A stretch of 64,000 nucleotides of DNA. Source: Shinisaurus crocodilurus. Taxonomy: Eukaryota > Chordata > Lepidosauria > Squamata > Shinisauridae. The notes under the pieces are model-generated. The model was not told where the DNA came from and searched no databases. It saw nothing but the letters and a program-made list of their open reading frames with translations. Below, one piece after another: positions 43,777 through 53,780 of this stretch (the stretch's first letter is position 1; each line of letters opens with the position of its first letter). The stretch is taken from positions 310,001-374,000 of the forward strand of contig JAHFWL010000435.1 in the NCBI GenBank assembly GCA_021292165.1, given 5' to 3'. The translations under genes and the position numbers were made by a program.

Positions 43777-44200
43777 TGTCAGTGCCAGCTCCAGGTGTTG
43801 GAGGGCCCTCGGGCAAGACACCCTCCACGGGCCCCCTCCCTCAGTGAGTCTCTCTTCGCACCACCCTTGTCACCAGCTGCTGTTGCTCCTCACCCTCTTT
43901 CTCATCGCCGGCAGCACTTGCTTGCTTGGCAGGCAGAGAGCCAGTGAGCAAGCAGGCAGTGGCATGTGCCGTTTCTCCCTCTCACCACCACCGTGGTCTG
44001 GGCCAGAGCGAGAGGCAGGAGAGCAAGCAGGTTGCAATGGCGAAGGGGAGCGGCAGCTCCAGGGGGCTCTTGTCACTGGGCCCCTGCTGGTACGTGGGTC
44101 CCTTGGCAGGTGCCCAACCATGCCTGCTCTTAATGCCAGCCCTTCCTTATGTAGAAGCAATGCCCTATTCACATTTAGCCGTTGTAGGATTCTCTTTCCC
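43777..44200. other. GC-rich stretch, possibly a hAT remnant
   Basis: It starts tcagtgccagctccaggtgt and is rich in GC for about 340 bp, similar in style to the hAT at 23.6 kb. No clear right end or target duplication was found. The ORFs on both strands look like composition effects. Confidence 0.35.
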
Positions 44201-44208
44201 ACAGAAAG

Positions 44209-44462
44209 AGAGCCAGCATGGCATAGTGGTGAGAGTGTTGGACTGGGACTCGGGAGATCCGGGTTCTAGTCCCCGCTCGGCCATGAAACTCACTGGGTGA
44301 CTTTGGGCCAGTCACGGACTCTCAGCCTAACCTACCTCACAGGGTTGTTGTGAGGATAAAATGGAGAGGAGGAGGAGGATTATGTAAGCCGCCTTGAGTT
44401 CCTTTCAGGAAAAAAGGCAGGGTATAAATATAATAAATAAATAAATAAATAAATAAAAATAA
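44209..44462 (+). mobile_element. MIR/CORE-type SINE, full length
   Basis: The tRNA-like head has agcatggcatagtggtgaga and the B-box-like gggttctagtcc. The CORE part has ctgggtgactttgggccagt and cctcacagggttgttgtgag. A short GGA run, then aagccgccttgagttccttt and an (AAAT)n tail follow. Confidence 0.85.
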
Positions 44463-44529
44463 GATTCCTCGGTGCTTTAGTACATGATTTCTGAATATAA
44501 TAGGACCCATTTGGGCAAATCCAATTCAG

Positions 44530-44735
44530 TGGGCCCTTCCCACATGGTTATCAGGGAATCCTGGGTTCAAATCCCCAACAAGTTATGAAGCTCACCGTGT
44601 AGCACCCATCTCCTTGGCCTAGCCCACCCGATGGGGTTGTTGTGAGGATAAAATGGGGAAAGGGAACCTCATATATACTGCTCTGAGCTCCTTGGAGGAA
44701 GGGTGGATACCGATGCAAAATAAATAATTAGTTCC
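44530..44735 (+). mobile_element. Older MIR/CORE-type SINE copy
   Basis: It retains ggttcaaatccccaacaagt, ggggttgttgtgaggataaa and ctgctctgagctccttggag. Confidence 0.65.
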
Positions 44736-44749
44736 ATTATTATTTCTTG

Positions 44750-45271
44750 TATTCATTTCATTTTAATATGTATACCCAGCCTTTCCATTTTCATTGGAAC
44801 ACCCAAAGCAGCTAACAACAACGACAAAACCAGTTAAGATACAATTAAAAAACACAGACAGGGGAAGCAGAGAGAAATAACAAGAGTGAGAGAGACAGAA
44901 ATAATAAATTCAGGGACCTGTCTGGCTATAGAGCTGCCAGAAGAAAGAAACAAAAGCTTTATCAGGCATTGGAACACAAACTGGGAGGGAGCCAGATGGA
45001 TCTTCTCGGGCAAGGAGTTCCTCAGTCTGGGTGCCACAACAGAGAAGGCCCTTACAAGAGGAGATAGGATGACCAAAAGGGCCTCTCCAGCTGACCTAAG
45101 TGGATGGACAGGATCTTATGAGAGAAGACAGACCTTTAAGTGTCCTGGTCAAAAGGCATAATTGGGGTTTTAATCACCAGGACATCAAACTGAATCCTAA
45201 CCCTAACCCTAACCGAACCCTGGAGATGGACCAGCAACCAGTGAAGTCAATATAGGGAGGGGAGCATCTGG
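44750..45271 (-). mobile_element. L2-type LINE 3-prime fragment, minus strand
   Basis: On the minus strand a decayed C-terminus with VRAFSVVAPRLRNSLPEKI lies near 44990-45060. The AT-rich tail is at the left. A telomere-like run lies in its upstream part at 45196-45214. Confidence 0.7.
45196..45214 (+). repeat. Short telomere-like run (CCCTAA)n
   Basis: The run cctaaccctaaccctaacc gives about three telomere-type units inside LINE-derived DNA. Confidence 0.8.
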
Positions 45272-45336
45272 GTGGAGAATGTTGGAAGTTGTAGTCCAAC
45301 ACATCTGGAGGGCACTAGGTTGGGGAAGTCTGCTTT
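45272..45336. mobile_element. Palindromic MITE half-copy
   Basis: One arm remains, with agttgtagtccaacacatct and ggagggcactaggttgggga. Confidence 0.6.
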
Positions 45337-46621
45337 AATGGCTTAATTTTGCAACGGCTGAAGTTCCTGGATGTTTTTCAAGGGCATCCCCATACAGAAC
45401 ACACTGATTGCAAGGTGTGTGTGTGTGACCAAGGCCAGGTCTGCCTTCTCCACAGCTAACAAACCATCTTTAAGTTGGGCAAATGCACTCCTGGTGGCCA
45501 CAGCATCCACTGGGAGCAAAGCTGGGTACAGGAACACTCTCAGACTGGGGGATTTCTACACTGATGCTGTTGAATGCCACATGTGTCCAGAAACCATCAC
45601 GAATGAATGTTGTTAGTGTGGTATCAGAAATGAGAGGCATTTAAAAAATCAAATGTAATTGACATAGCTTTTTCGTTCTATTTACAGATGAAGGGAATGG
45701 GGGGGCAAGGAAAACTGACTTAAGCACCATGTTTGTGAAAACTGTCTCATATATGGATGCTGGCATCTTTAAATCTGACTATAGTGGAAATTGCACATTG
45801 CAGTCCCTTTTGCCACCAGCCATTAAGAAATACCGGTAATAGTATGACATAAAATACATGATTGAGGAAGAGTATCTTGGGCATTTTTATAGGTTTCATT
45901 TCCAAAGTACTCAGATGGTTGACTCTCTAGAACAGAGCCATTTCAGGGAGACTAGCACTGCAGGTAGATGTATTTTTCATTAGAAAAAAATAAATAAAAG
46001 GAAACAGTAGGGTAACAAGTAGGACCTGTAGCAAAAAGGTTGCAGTGTGGAGTGCTCCTGTTTAGCTTTCCAGCCAGCCATGCCCACTTCCAGGATATTC
46101 CATTCCATTCCCCCCACCCTCTAGCAGTCTGTAGCCACAGACCAAGCTCAGTCCTCACTGCGCTGTTTTTGGGGTTCCCTCTTAGGGTTTTTTTGAACTT
46201 CTGCCAACTTTGGCATTACTCCAAGCCTGCTTGCACCTCCTGTTTGTGTGTGGAAGGATGGTGCCATTTTGGCTACATAAGAACTGGCACTCAGAGACAA
46301 GTAAGGACAAGTAGGCAGGCTTGCCTTGCTTACCTGTGAGTACACATATGCCTCATGCTTACTTCTGAGCAGACATGCAAAGGCTTGTCCTGCTTACTTC
46401 TGAGTAGGTTTTAAATCAGTAGGAATCATATCTGGCCCCACCCATTTTGCCTATGGCCACGCCCACTTACATTTGGCCCTGCCCAACAATGGAACGAACC
46501 CCTGAGACCTTTCCCAGATTGGAATTTGGCCCTTGGATTGAAAAAGATTCCATAATCTTCGGGAACTCTTTATCTTCTATTGAAGGGGCAAGTTTGTTAT
46601 CATCTTTGGTTGTCTGGAATA
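45337..46621. other. Intergenic DNA, nothing recognised apart from MITE scraps
   Basis: The stretch 46340-46440 repeats cttacttctgagcagacatg and tgcttacttctgagtaggtt, which belong to the GCAATCCTATACATG MITE group. Otherwise no gene or named repeat was identified. Confidence 0.45.
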
Positions 46622-46871
46622 CAGTGATACCTTGGATTGCAAGTAACTTGGTTTGAGAGCGTTTTGCAAGACAAGCTAATTTTTAAATATTTATTTTAAA
46701 AAATTTGACTTGATATACAAGCAACGTCTTGCAATACAAGTACTGTAGTACGGCTTAAATTAAAAATCTCTGTACAAATTTTTTTGGGGGGATTTCGTTT
46801 TGATATAAGAGTGTTTTGGATTACAAGCACGTTTCCGGAACGAATTATGCTCTCAATCCAAGGCATGACTG
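46622..46871 (+). mobile_element. Mariner/Tigger-like MITE with TA target duplication
   Basis: TA at 46620-46621 and 46872-46873. Third copy of the family, same orientation as the others. Its right edge coincides with the end of the recognisable BEL sequence. Confidence 0.9.
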
Positions 46872-47839
46872 TACTGTGTTCCCAAGAGTGCATACTTGTT
46901 CCTGTTGCAGGGATATTTCTGCATAGTTGGGCTGTTACAACTGAGTACACTCTTGAGCAGAGATTTTCTTTGACTAAGAAGCGCTCGTGGCATGGTTTGA
47001 AGTGCGAAGCTCATCCATTCTCTAACACATCTCTTGCAAAGGTACCCACACTGTCTGGTCTGCACACTCAATCTATGCAGACCTTGCCCACTACGGCCCA
47101 TCCAAGATCAAGTCTTTGTGCATATGGGGCATCATGTGGGCCATTATGCTGTTAGCGAACCTTGTGGACTCTCAACATGTCTCTGCCAAGTAGTAGGAGG
47201 ATTTGAGCCAGTGGTGGGATGTATCTGGCTAGATACCTCAGGTGAGGATGGTGGAGTGCAGCGTTTGGTGTAGGCATTTCATTTCTGTTGTTTGGTAGTT
47301 GGTTGCACTCTATTAGTGTGGGGAGCAGAAGCTTGATGCTGCTATCTGCAGGCTCTATTATGTAGCCATTTGCTCTTCTTCCTGCTGTCTCTACCAAACC
47401 TGAACACGTTTTTAGTGTGTATGGAGAATCGTCCCCGTGAAGACCAAATAAAGAATTCTGATTTAGCCAGCGACCTGGCTAAATCATCTATGATGGCATA
47501 CATCTTTACTGCCTTTGCAGCCTGTCCTTTGGGGAATACTTTAACTAAGCATATTTTTTAGCAGGACCTCCCCCCGTAGTCTTTTCCACAAACCTGGGTG
47601 CATTGGGATGTGATGTCAGATTGTGATTTTCCTTCTCCACCATGTTTCAGGGCAGGAGAGGAAGGCTTGGGAGGGTTAGGTTTAAAAAAAGTCTGGATGG
47701 AGAGCGGTGATGTGCTTGCCACTGCTACATTCCCCACATTCAATGGGGTTCTTGCAATCACTAGCAGAGTGATCTGTGGAAGAGCAGCATCTGAAACAAA
47801 TCCCAAAATTCTTCAGTAGGTTTCTGCATTCTTCTAGAG

Positions 47840-47975
47840 CAGGGCTCTCTAATCTTGGGTCCCCAGATGTTGCTGGACTACAGCTCCCAGAATCCCTTGC
47901 CACTAGCCATGCTGGCTGGGTATGCTGGGAGCTGTAGGCCAGCAACATCTGGGGACCCAAGGTTGGAGAGCCCTG
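47840..47975. mobile_element. Hairpin hAT MITE inside BEL gag, perfect 8-bp target duplication
   Basis: TTCTAGAG lies at 47832-47839 and 47976-47983. The ends are CAGGGCTCTCTAATCTTGGG and its near-inverse. The arms match well, with a short centre. The element plus duplication adds 144 bp, a multiple of three. Confidence 0.92.
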
Positions 47976-48454
47976 TTCTAGAGGCTTCTCTCTAAAGCCC
48001 CAACATTTATTTAGAGGATGAGGTTTCTTGTATAGAGGGCACTGCTTGTCTGGGTCCTCTATCTTCTTAGGCTTGGGTGTGGTAAGAGTCACATCTGTTT
48101 TGAGGACTGACACAGGAGCTCTAAACTTCCCATCTCTTGCGACTGGCTTTTCATTCTTGAGGTAGGTCGTATTGGCTGTACTGGCTGTTCCCAGTCTTTC
48201 TTGACCTTGGCCATGGCACAGATGAACTTTGAGAAAAATGAGAAAGGAGGAAAAATTCTTCTTTATATTTTGCGCCTAGTGAGATCCATGTCTCTTGTAA
48301 GTTGTGTGACAATTTCTCCATGACAGGGTTTATTCCATGAGCTGTGCCTAGATAGCTGAGTTCTGTTAGGTATGGGTCAGCATTGGCTGACTCAAGTTCC
48401 AACAACAGGTCTCCCAGTTCTCATAATTTGAGATTGTCCTTGTTTGAGATCTTA

Positions 48455-48585
48455 GAATCATGACACCCCAAACCTGCTGCCTGAGGCATCCACATCCCTC
48501 TGCCTAATGGTAGGGCTGGCCTTGACTCTCTGCATGTTTCTGTTTTAAACTTTCAAGGCATGGGTTCATAATCCCTCACAGTCCC
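48455..48585. repeat. 120-bp repeat in BEL gag, second copy at 52371
   Basis: From acaccccaaacctgctgcct to aatccctcacagtccc it matches 52371-52493 with only a few differences. Its inner part (taatggtagggctggccttg) resembles a hAT end. It separates BEL gag segments that are adjacent in the family. Confidence 0.8.
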
Positions 48586-49531
48586 TCTCTACTTTTTTGA
48601 GGAGTGCATCCTCAATCACCTCAGTTCTGCCATAACACTCCTCCAGCATTTCCCACACTGCTTTCAGAGCGGCTGCGGGGTTGCTCGCATGTGCCGACCA
48701 GAGCCTCTTTGTGTGGATTGAGGACTCGTTACCTAACCATTTGCCCAGCAGATCGAGCTCCTCATCTGCAGTGATATCTAGGTCTCTGGTAGCATTCTGG
48801 AATGTGGACCGCCATGCTCTATAGTTTTCAGGATGGCCATCAAGCTTGGCAAGTCCTGTACTGACAAGTTCATGACAGATCAAATATTTAGCAAGATTTG
48901 TCATACTGGAATCCTGAGACTGAATTTGTTGAGGTGTTTGCCTCATACTGTGGTGTGGCACAGTGGTTTGTAGATGGCTTGGAGAGTCAGGATTGGACAG
49001 CAGAGCAGAGTTCTGCTGATGAGACATGTAGGAATGATGTAGGGAGTGCATGCCTGATGCCTTTAGTGGTGGTACTTTAGCAGCTGTGTGTTCAACTTGA
49101 TTTTCACAGATGATTTGAGTCTGAGCCCAAGGCAGAGCATCTTCCCGTGCATGCATGCTTGGATCGCAAATCAGTTGTGGTGCTTCTGTATGCATACATG
49201 CATCTGGATCACCGTAGGAATGATTTGCATCTGCAGTGAAGCATACGTTGGGCTTGTCTACGTTACGGGTGTACACGATGCTGTGGTTGAACACATAGTC
49301 TGTTATGTGTTGGGTAGAAACTTCTTAATCAGTTCCATTCAGCTGACTCTCCCTGCCATCCTGTCCTGCAGCTGCTTCAAGAACCTTGGCTTGGGCCTCA
49401 GCCACCACTGTTTTCCTTTCCAGATGCAGGGCTTCTAGGTTGGCTTCCAGCTCGGCCTTCCTGCATGCTGCATTAGTGGTGGGAGCAGCAGCAGCAGCAG
49501 CCGTCGCAACTTCTGCCTTCATGGTTGCCTC

Positions 49532-49700
49532 TGCCTGTGGCTCACGCTGGCTCAGCTTGTCTGAGCGTGGAAAGCTAAGCAGGGTCAGGCCTGGTTATTA
49601 CTTGGATGGGAGACCTCTCCTCTAGTTTCCTGCATTGAGCAGGGGGTTGGACTCGATAGCCTTGTAGGCTCCTTCCAACTCTATAAAGATCTATGAGATC
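49532..49700 (+). mobile_element. 5S-rRNA-derived SINE inserted in BEL gag
   Basis: It starts gcctgtggctcacgctggct, has the 5S-like ggaaagctaagcagggtc and C box, and ends in the CR1-like tail with gatctatgagatc. It interrupts the Ala-rich coiled-coil segment of gag. Confidence 0.85.
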
Positions 49701-50340
49701 TTCTTTGCCATAAGAGACCCATGCCCGCGCAGCTTCTGCTTCTGCTTCAGCCTGTGCTTTGGTGGCAGCTATGCTGACTGAAGATAAATCTGAATGTACA
49801 GATCCCGTTGACCTGGTAGAGTGCCCGGAGGAGCGAGAGCAATGAGAACCTGTTTCTTGAAAATGGCTGGCTCTACTCTCTGGTCTCTGCTTCTGCCATA
49901 GCTCTTTTTACAATGTTGTCTCAGTCCTTGAATATATATTGTCCTGCTTTGTCCCAGGCCTTCTCTGCCTTCTCCTGGTACTGATCTTTCTCAGCTTCAT
50001 ATGCTTCCTGGGCCTTTTGGGTCTGTCCCCTTCTAGGGCTTGTGTAGTCCCAGCAGAAGCTCCATCCATGGACTTGGGTTCTGCCATGATACTGTAGTCT
50101 GTGCTCTGGATCTTGCCCTGGCTGGAAGTCTGAAGCGTGGCTGAAAAATGAGGCCTAACTGTAAGGATATAACACAGGGTGTGGCCTGAGTCACTGGGCT
50201 GCTGGATGACTGCTGTTTTTTCACTGTTCTGGCCTCAACACACACACGGGGCTGTGTGTCTATCCAGGCAGTTACAGTCACATGCAATCCACTTCTGTAT
50301 AACTCAAAACGTTTTCTTTATTGAAACCCAACATAGACCA

Positions 50341-51025
50341 TAAACAACTAATAAATACAGGATCCATACTTAATGATAGAAGGTTGAGGAATAGATGATC
50401 TGGATGAGATGAGATGAAATGGACTGATGAGGTGAAAAAATAATACAAGGCCAGGCCTCTTCCTCCTGCTGCTGCTGCTGCTGCCGTCACCCCTCTCTCA
50501 CCAGACCATTGCGACTGGAGGAAGCCACACAAGGAGCAGAGAGGGAGGGAGAGCAAGCCGGCACCTGCCTCCGCCTGGGACCTGGGCGGGGTTCCATCTG
50601 CCGGCCTTTCATCTGCCGGCGCAGCCCAAGAAGGCGGCCTTGGGCGACGCCAAAGGGCATCACCCGTTCGGCGCCCATTCGGCGCCTATTTGGTGCTGGT
50701 GCCGGGCTCCTTGTCGGAGCCAAGAGAGGATGAAATGAGACAAGCTGCCTGAAGCAGGAGCGGCTGCCTGGGGCACCACGTACACCCCACCCCTCGGGGG
50801 GGGGATTTGAAGGCACTCTGAAGTAAACTGGGTACAATGTGTGAGGGAGCAGCGATATGTGTTGTGCGGGGCAGAGGGAGATATGGCGATGGCAGGGTGA
50901 AGTTCCGTTACAGGAGAAGGAGAGATACGTAGATTCATAATACCCATCTTACCTTCCAATCACCCTGCCAACCAAGGGAACTTGGAGAACAAACCAGACC
51001 ACCCGCAGAAAAGTGTCAGGCCTGG
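50341..51025. other. GC-rich intergenic stretch
   Basis: A (CTG)n run at about 50468-50483 is followed by CpG-rich DNA to about 50820 with direct words such as cggcgcccattcggcgccta. It could be part of the BEL LTR, a hAT remnant or a CpG island. I could not decide. Confidence 0.35.
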
Positions 51026-51465
51026 TTATTACCTTTAAAGCCCTACATGGTTTGGGTCCAGGTTACCTTCAGGATCGCCTTCTCCCGTACAATCCGCCCC
51101 ACACACTTAGATCCTCTGGGAGGAATTTACGCCAGTCAGTCAAGACTAGGCTGGCGAGTACTACCTAGAGGACCTTCTCTTCTGCTGCTCCCAGACTGTG
51201 GAATGGCCTGTCAGAGGAGACTCGTCAACTAGATAGTCTCTTGGCTTTTAAAAAGGCCATAATAAAGACTGACCTCTTCCGACAGGCCTACCCAGTGGAA
51301 TTTTAAGAGTTTTTAGGATACTTTTAAAGGTTTTAAAGAATATTTTAATAATATTTACTATGTTTTTAACTAGTTATGTATTTTATATTTATGGTTGTTC
51401 CCCGCCTCTATCTGAGTGGAGAGGCGGGTAAGAAATAAATAATAATAATAATAATAATTATTATT
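51026..51465 (+). mobile_element. L2-type LINE 3-prime fragment with (AAT)n tail
   Basis: The sequence encodes FKALHGLGPGYLQDRLLPYN and, further on, TFSSAAPRLWNGLSEETRQL, then a stop, an AT-rich UTR and the end word gaggcgggtaagaaataaat before AAT repeats. The frame is almost open across about 90 codons. Confidence 0.75.
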
Positions 51466-52020
51466 ATTATTATTATTCAAGCTGCAACCAAGAGCAGTAG
51501 CAGAGAACCAAGCCCAAGGGAGGTTTCTTCCAAACCGAGGAAGAACTGGCACAAACTGGATAAGAAATCTTCCTAGGGACAACTCATCAATGCATGGCAT
51601 CAAGGCCCGATCAATTGCTAACAGATACATAAAGAATAAACTGGAGCAATTATAAATGCAAAGCCTAGGGGGCAACATAACAAAATATCATAATGCCCAA
51701 TTGGGGCAGAGCAACCTTGTTTACTTTGGTTTGTAGATTGCATTTATGTACATATAGAAATCAGGTTAGGTGATACTTTTTATTAGTGTTTTCTGCTGGC
51801 AGAAAGAGAATGCAAGAATAGGACCCTGGTTATATGGTGAAGTTCTCTGACACCATCACCTCCAATAAAGTTCAGCCTTTCCTCCATTTCATTGAAGAGG
51901 AAAGTGGAAGAATCCACAGTCCCTTTCTCCTTTATTATATTATTATTATCATCATCGTTATCATTTATCATTTTTACCCTACTCTTTAGTTCAAAAGGCT
52001 CAGAGAGTGGCTTACAAACA
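51466..52020. other. Intergenic DNA, nothing recognised
   Basis: It follows the LINE tail. The right end, from tattattatcatcatcgtta to cagagagtggcttacaaaca, looks like a minus-strand repeat tail of the kind seen at 27.3 kb. Confidence 0.4.
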
Positions 52021-52024
52021 ACAA

Positions 52025-52122
52025 GTTAAGGATGCAGCCCTATGCATGTTTAGACAGAAAAAAGTCCTACAACTCCCAGCATTCCCCAGTCAGCCATGCA
52101 TAGGATTGCGTCCTTAATCGAG
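52025..52122. mobile_element. Small MITE with TTAA-flanked inverted ends
   Basis: The ends ggatgcagccctatgcatgt and, reverse complemented, ggacgcaatcctatgcatgg are inverted repeats with TTAA at both sides. The centre holds aaaaaagtcctacaactccc. The copy at 63568-63655 has the same centre, and the L2 at 13.9 kb splits another. Confidence 0.75.
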
Positions 52123-52191
52123 TCCCAGTATTGGGGAAAAGGCGGGATATAAATATAATCATCATCATCTGACAATTTGCTACCCTTTCAT

Positions 52192-52362
52192 GCCTGTGGC
52201 TCATGCTGGCTCAGCTTGTCTGAGTGTGGAAAGCTAAACAGGGTCAGGCCTGGTTATTACTTGGATGGGAGACCCCTCCTCTAGTTTCCTGCATTGAGCA
52301 GGGGTTGGACTCGATAGCCTTGTAGGCTCCTTCCAACTCTATGATCTATGAATCTATGAAAC
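52192..52362 (+). mobile_element. 5S-rRNA-derived SINE
   Basis: The head gcctgtggctcatgctggct, the 5S body ggaaagctaaacagggtcag, the C box and the CR1-like tail ccttccaactctatgatcta are all present. Confidence 0.87.
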
Positions 52363-52370
52363 CTGAACTG

Positions 52371-52493
52371 ATACACCCCAAACCTGCTGCCTGAGGCATC
52401 CACATCCCTCTGCCTAATGGCAGGGCCGGCCTTGACTCTCTGCATTTTTCTGTTTTAAACTTTCAAGGCATGAGTTCATAATCCCTCACAGTC
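52371..52493. repeat. Second copy of the 120-bp BEL-associated repeat
   Basis: See 48455-48585. Here it lies directly after a 5S SINE tail and not in gag sequence. Confidence 0.8.
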
Positions 52494-52496
52494 CCA

Positions 52497-52712
52497 GTTC
52501 ATAGGAAGAAGGCTGCCTTAGGCCCAGCCAGACTGTTTGCCTATCTAGCTCACTATTGTATACTCTGCCTGGCAGCGCCTCGCCAGGGTGATAGATGGGG
52601 AAAGTGTTTGTCATCACCTGTCACTTGATCTTTTTAGCTGGAGATCTCAGGGATTTTACCTGCAGCCTTCTGCATGCCAGGCAGGTGCTCTTCCACCCCT
52701 CTATGCAATCCG
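52497..52712 (-). mobile_element. tRNA-derived SINE, minus strand
   Basis: The plus strand runs from aggaagaaggctgccttagg through gccttctgcatgccaggcag to gtgctcttccacccctctat, the complement of the SINE head. Confidence 0.65.
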
Positions 52713-52741
52713 AGACTTGAGAATCCAACTACATTAATGGA

Positions 52742-52857
52742 AGGCAACATGTGGCTCTCCATATGTTTTGGCCTACAATTCCCATCAGTCCTTGCCAGCA
52801 TAGCCAATGGTGAGGGATGAGGGCAGCGGTAGGCCAAAACATCGGGAGGACTATACC
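52742..52857. mobile_element. Palindromic hAT-like MITE
   Basis: The arms ctccatatgttttggcctac and gcggtaggccaaaacatcgg surround ccagcatagccaatggtgag. Confidence 0.75.
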
Positions 52858-52919
52858 CCCCCCCAACTACATGCTTAACCTCCTGTTGAAAAAGTTACTC
52901 TGCCATTTCCCTCTTTCCA

Positions 52920-53780
52920 TCATCTGTGGACGCCTCAAAAAGAGCGTATTTCTTCCGGTCTCCTCTTCCTCTTTCCTTTCAGCCGGGGAGAGCCAAGTGT
53001 TCACTCTGCCTGTAATGCCGCATCCGAACTCAAGGTGGAGCCGTTTTCTTCTTCTCGTCTTCCTTCCTTCCTCCTCCTCCTCCATCTAACTTCCAATTCT
53101 CTCTTCTCCAAACTCCGGGACAGAATTGCAGGGGAAAGCCAGAGGCGAAGACTGGACTTGTTGATCTCCAGAAGAAGCAAAAGCGAGAAAGAGCGAGAGA
53201 ACGAGAGGCGTTTTCATTTAGTGGTGTCCTGTCCTTTTATTCCCACGGGGTCTGAGCCCCATTTTGGGATTCGGCGGATTTGAAGGTGGGGCTTGGGGTA
53301 TTAGAGAGAGACAGAGAGAAAGATCCATATATGAGGCCCTTGGAGAAGCTTCTTGCAAAAATTAAATCTAGCCCTGGAACGACTTGCAGTTTCTAAGCGC
53401 TTTGGACCGCCGTGCTCCTCTTCTCGGCCTCCCCTTCCAGCAGTGGGGTGCTTGGCCATCCTGGAATTTCATTTCTGGGAGGATTCTCTCTCTTCCGCTC
53501 GCCCCCCCCGCCCCCCGAGCGGTTTGCAAGAAAAGATGCCAGTGACGCCTCGCCTGCCTGCTGATCACCCTCGCCTCGCCTGAAGCGTGATGTAGCTATC
53601 CAGCCGATGCCCTCGTCTCCGCCGAAAGCTCCTTTCGGCGTCTCCCTGGGATCGTGGCTAAGGAAGTAAGTGGAGGAATTGAGGGAGCGGGGACACGGAG
53701 GAAGAGGGGTGCGGTGGTGCTGGTGGAGGAGGAGGGGGGGTGTCTCCGAGCAAGCCCAAGATCGCTTGACACGGACTTCG
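52920..53780 (+). promoter_or_regulatory. KCNB1: CpG-rich region, candidate KCNB1 promoter and leader exon
   Basis: The stretch is rich in CG dinucleotides compared with surrounding DNA, most of all at 53390-53680 (for example ctcgtctccgccgaaagctc). It lies 3.5-4 kb upstream of the KCNB1 start codon on the same strand. A possible splice donor (aaggaa then GTAAGT at 53666) could end a non-coding first exon that joins the acceptor at 57161. The transcription start is not visible. Long ORFs on both strands here are composition effects. Confidence 0.5.

Larger units (their letters stand above)
46873..50340 (-). pseudogene. Decayed BEL/Pao retrotransposon: gag and protease region
   Basis: Reading right to left on the minus strand: a candidate LTR part with AATAAA near 50307; a gag start near 50087 (MAEPKSMDGASAG); an Ala/Glu-rich coiled-coil segment; the BEL-type gag core (HPENYRAWRSTFQNATRDLD, EECYGRTEVIEDALLKKVE, ELESANADPYLTELS); Cys-rich zinc-knuckle sequences (GICFRCCSSTDHSASDCKNP); and the aspartic-protease region (KMYAIIDDLARSLAKSEFF, ECNQLPNNRNEMPTPNAALH, ILLLLGRDMLRVHKV). 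The frame is broken repeatedly. A 5S SINE, a hairpin MITE and a 120-bp repeat are inserted. RT, RNase H and integrase are not present before the mariner-like MITE at 46871. Confidence 0.85.

Noticed and set aside
51014..51031. Word gtcaggcctggttattac, identical to part of the 5S SINE, at the start of the L2 fragment
   Set aside because: The L2 frame itself predicts similar bases here (ggtgttggttttgacc-like), so a SINE piece is not needed to explain it.
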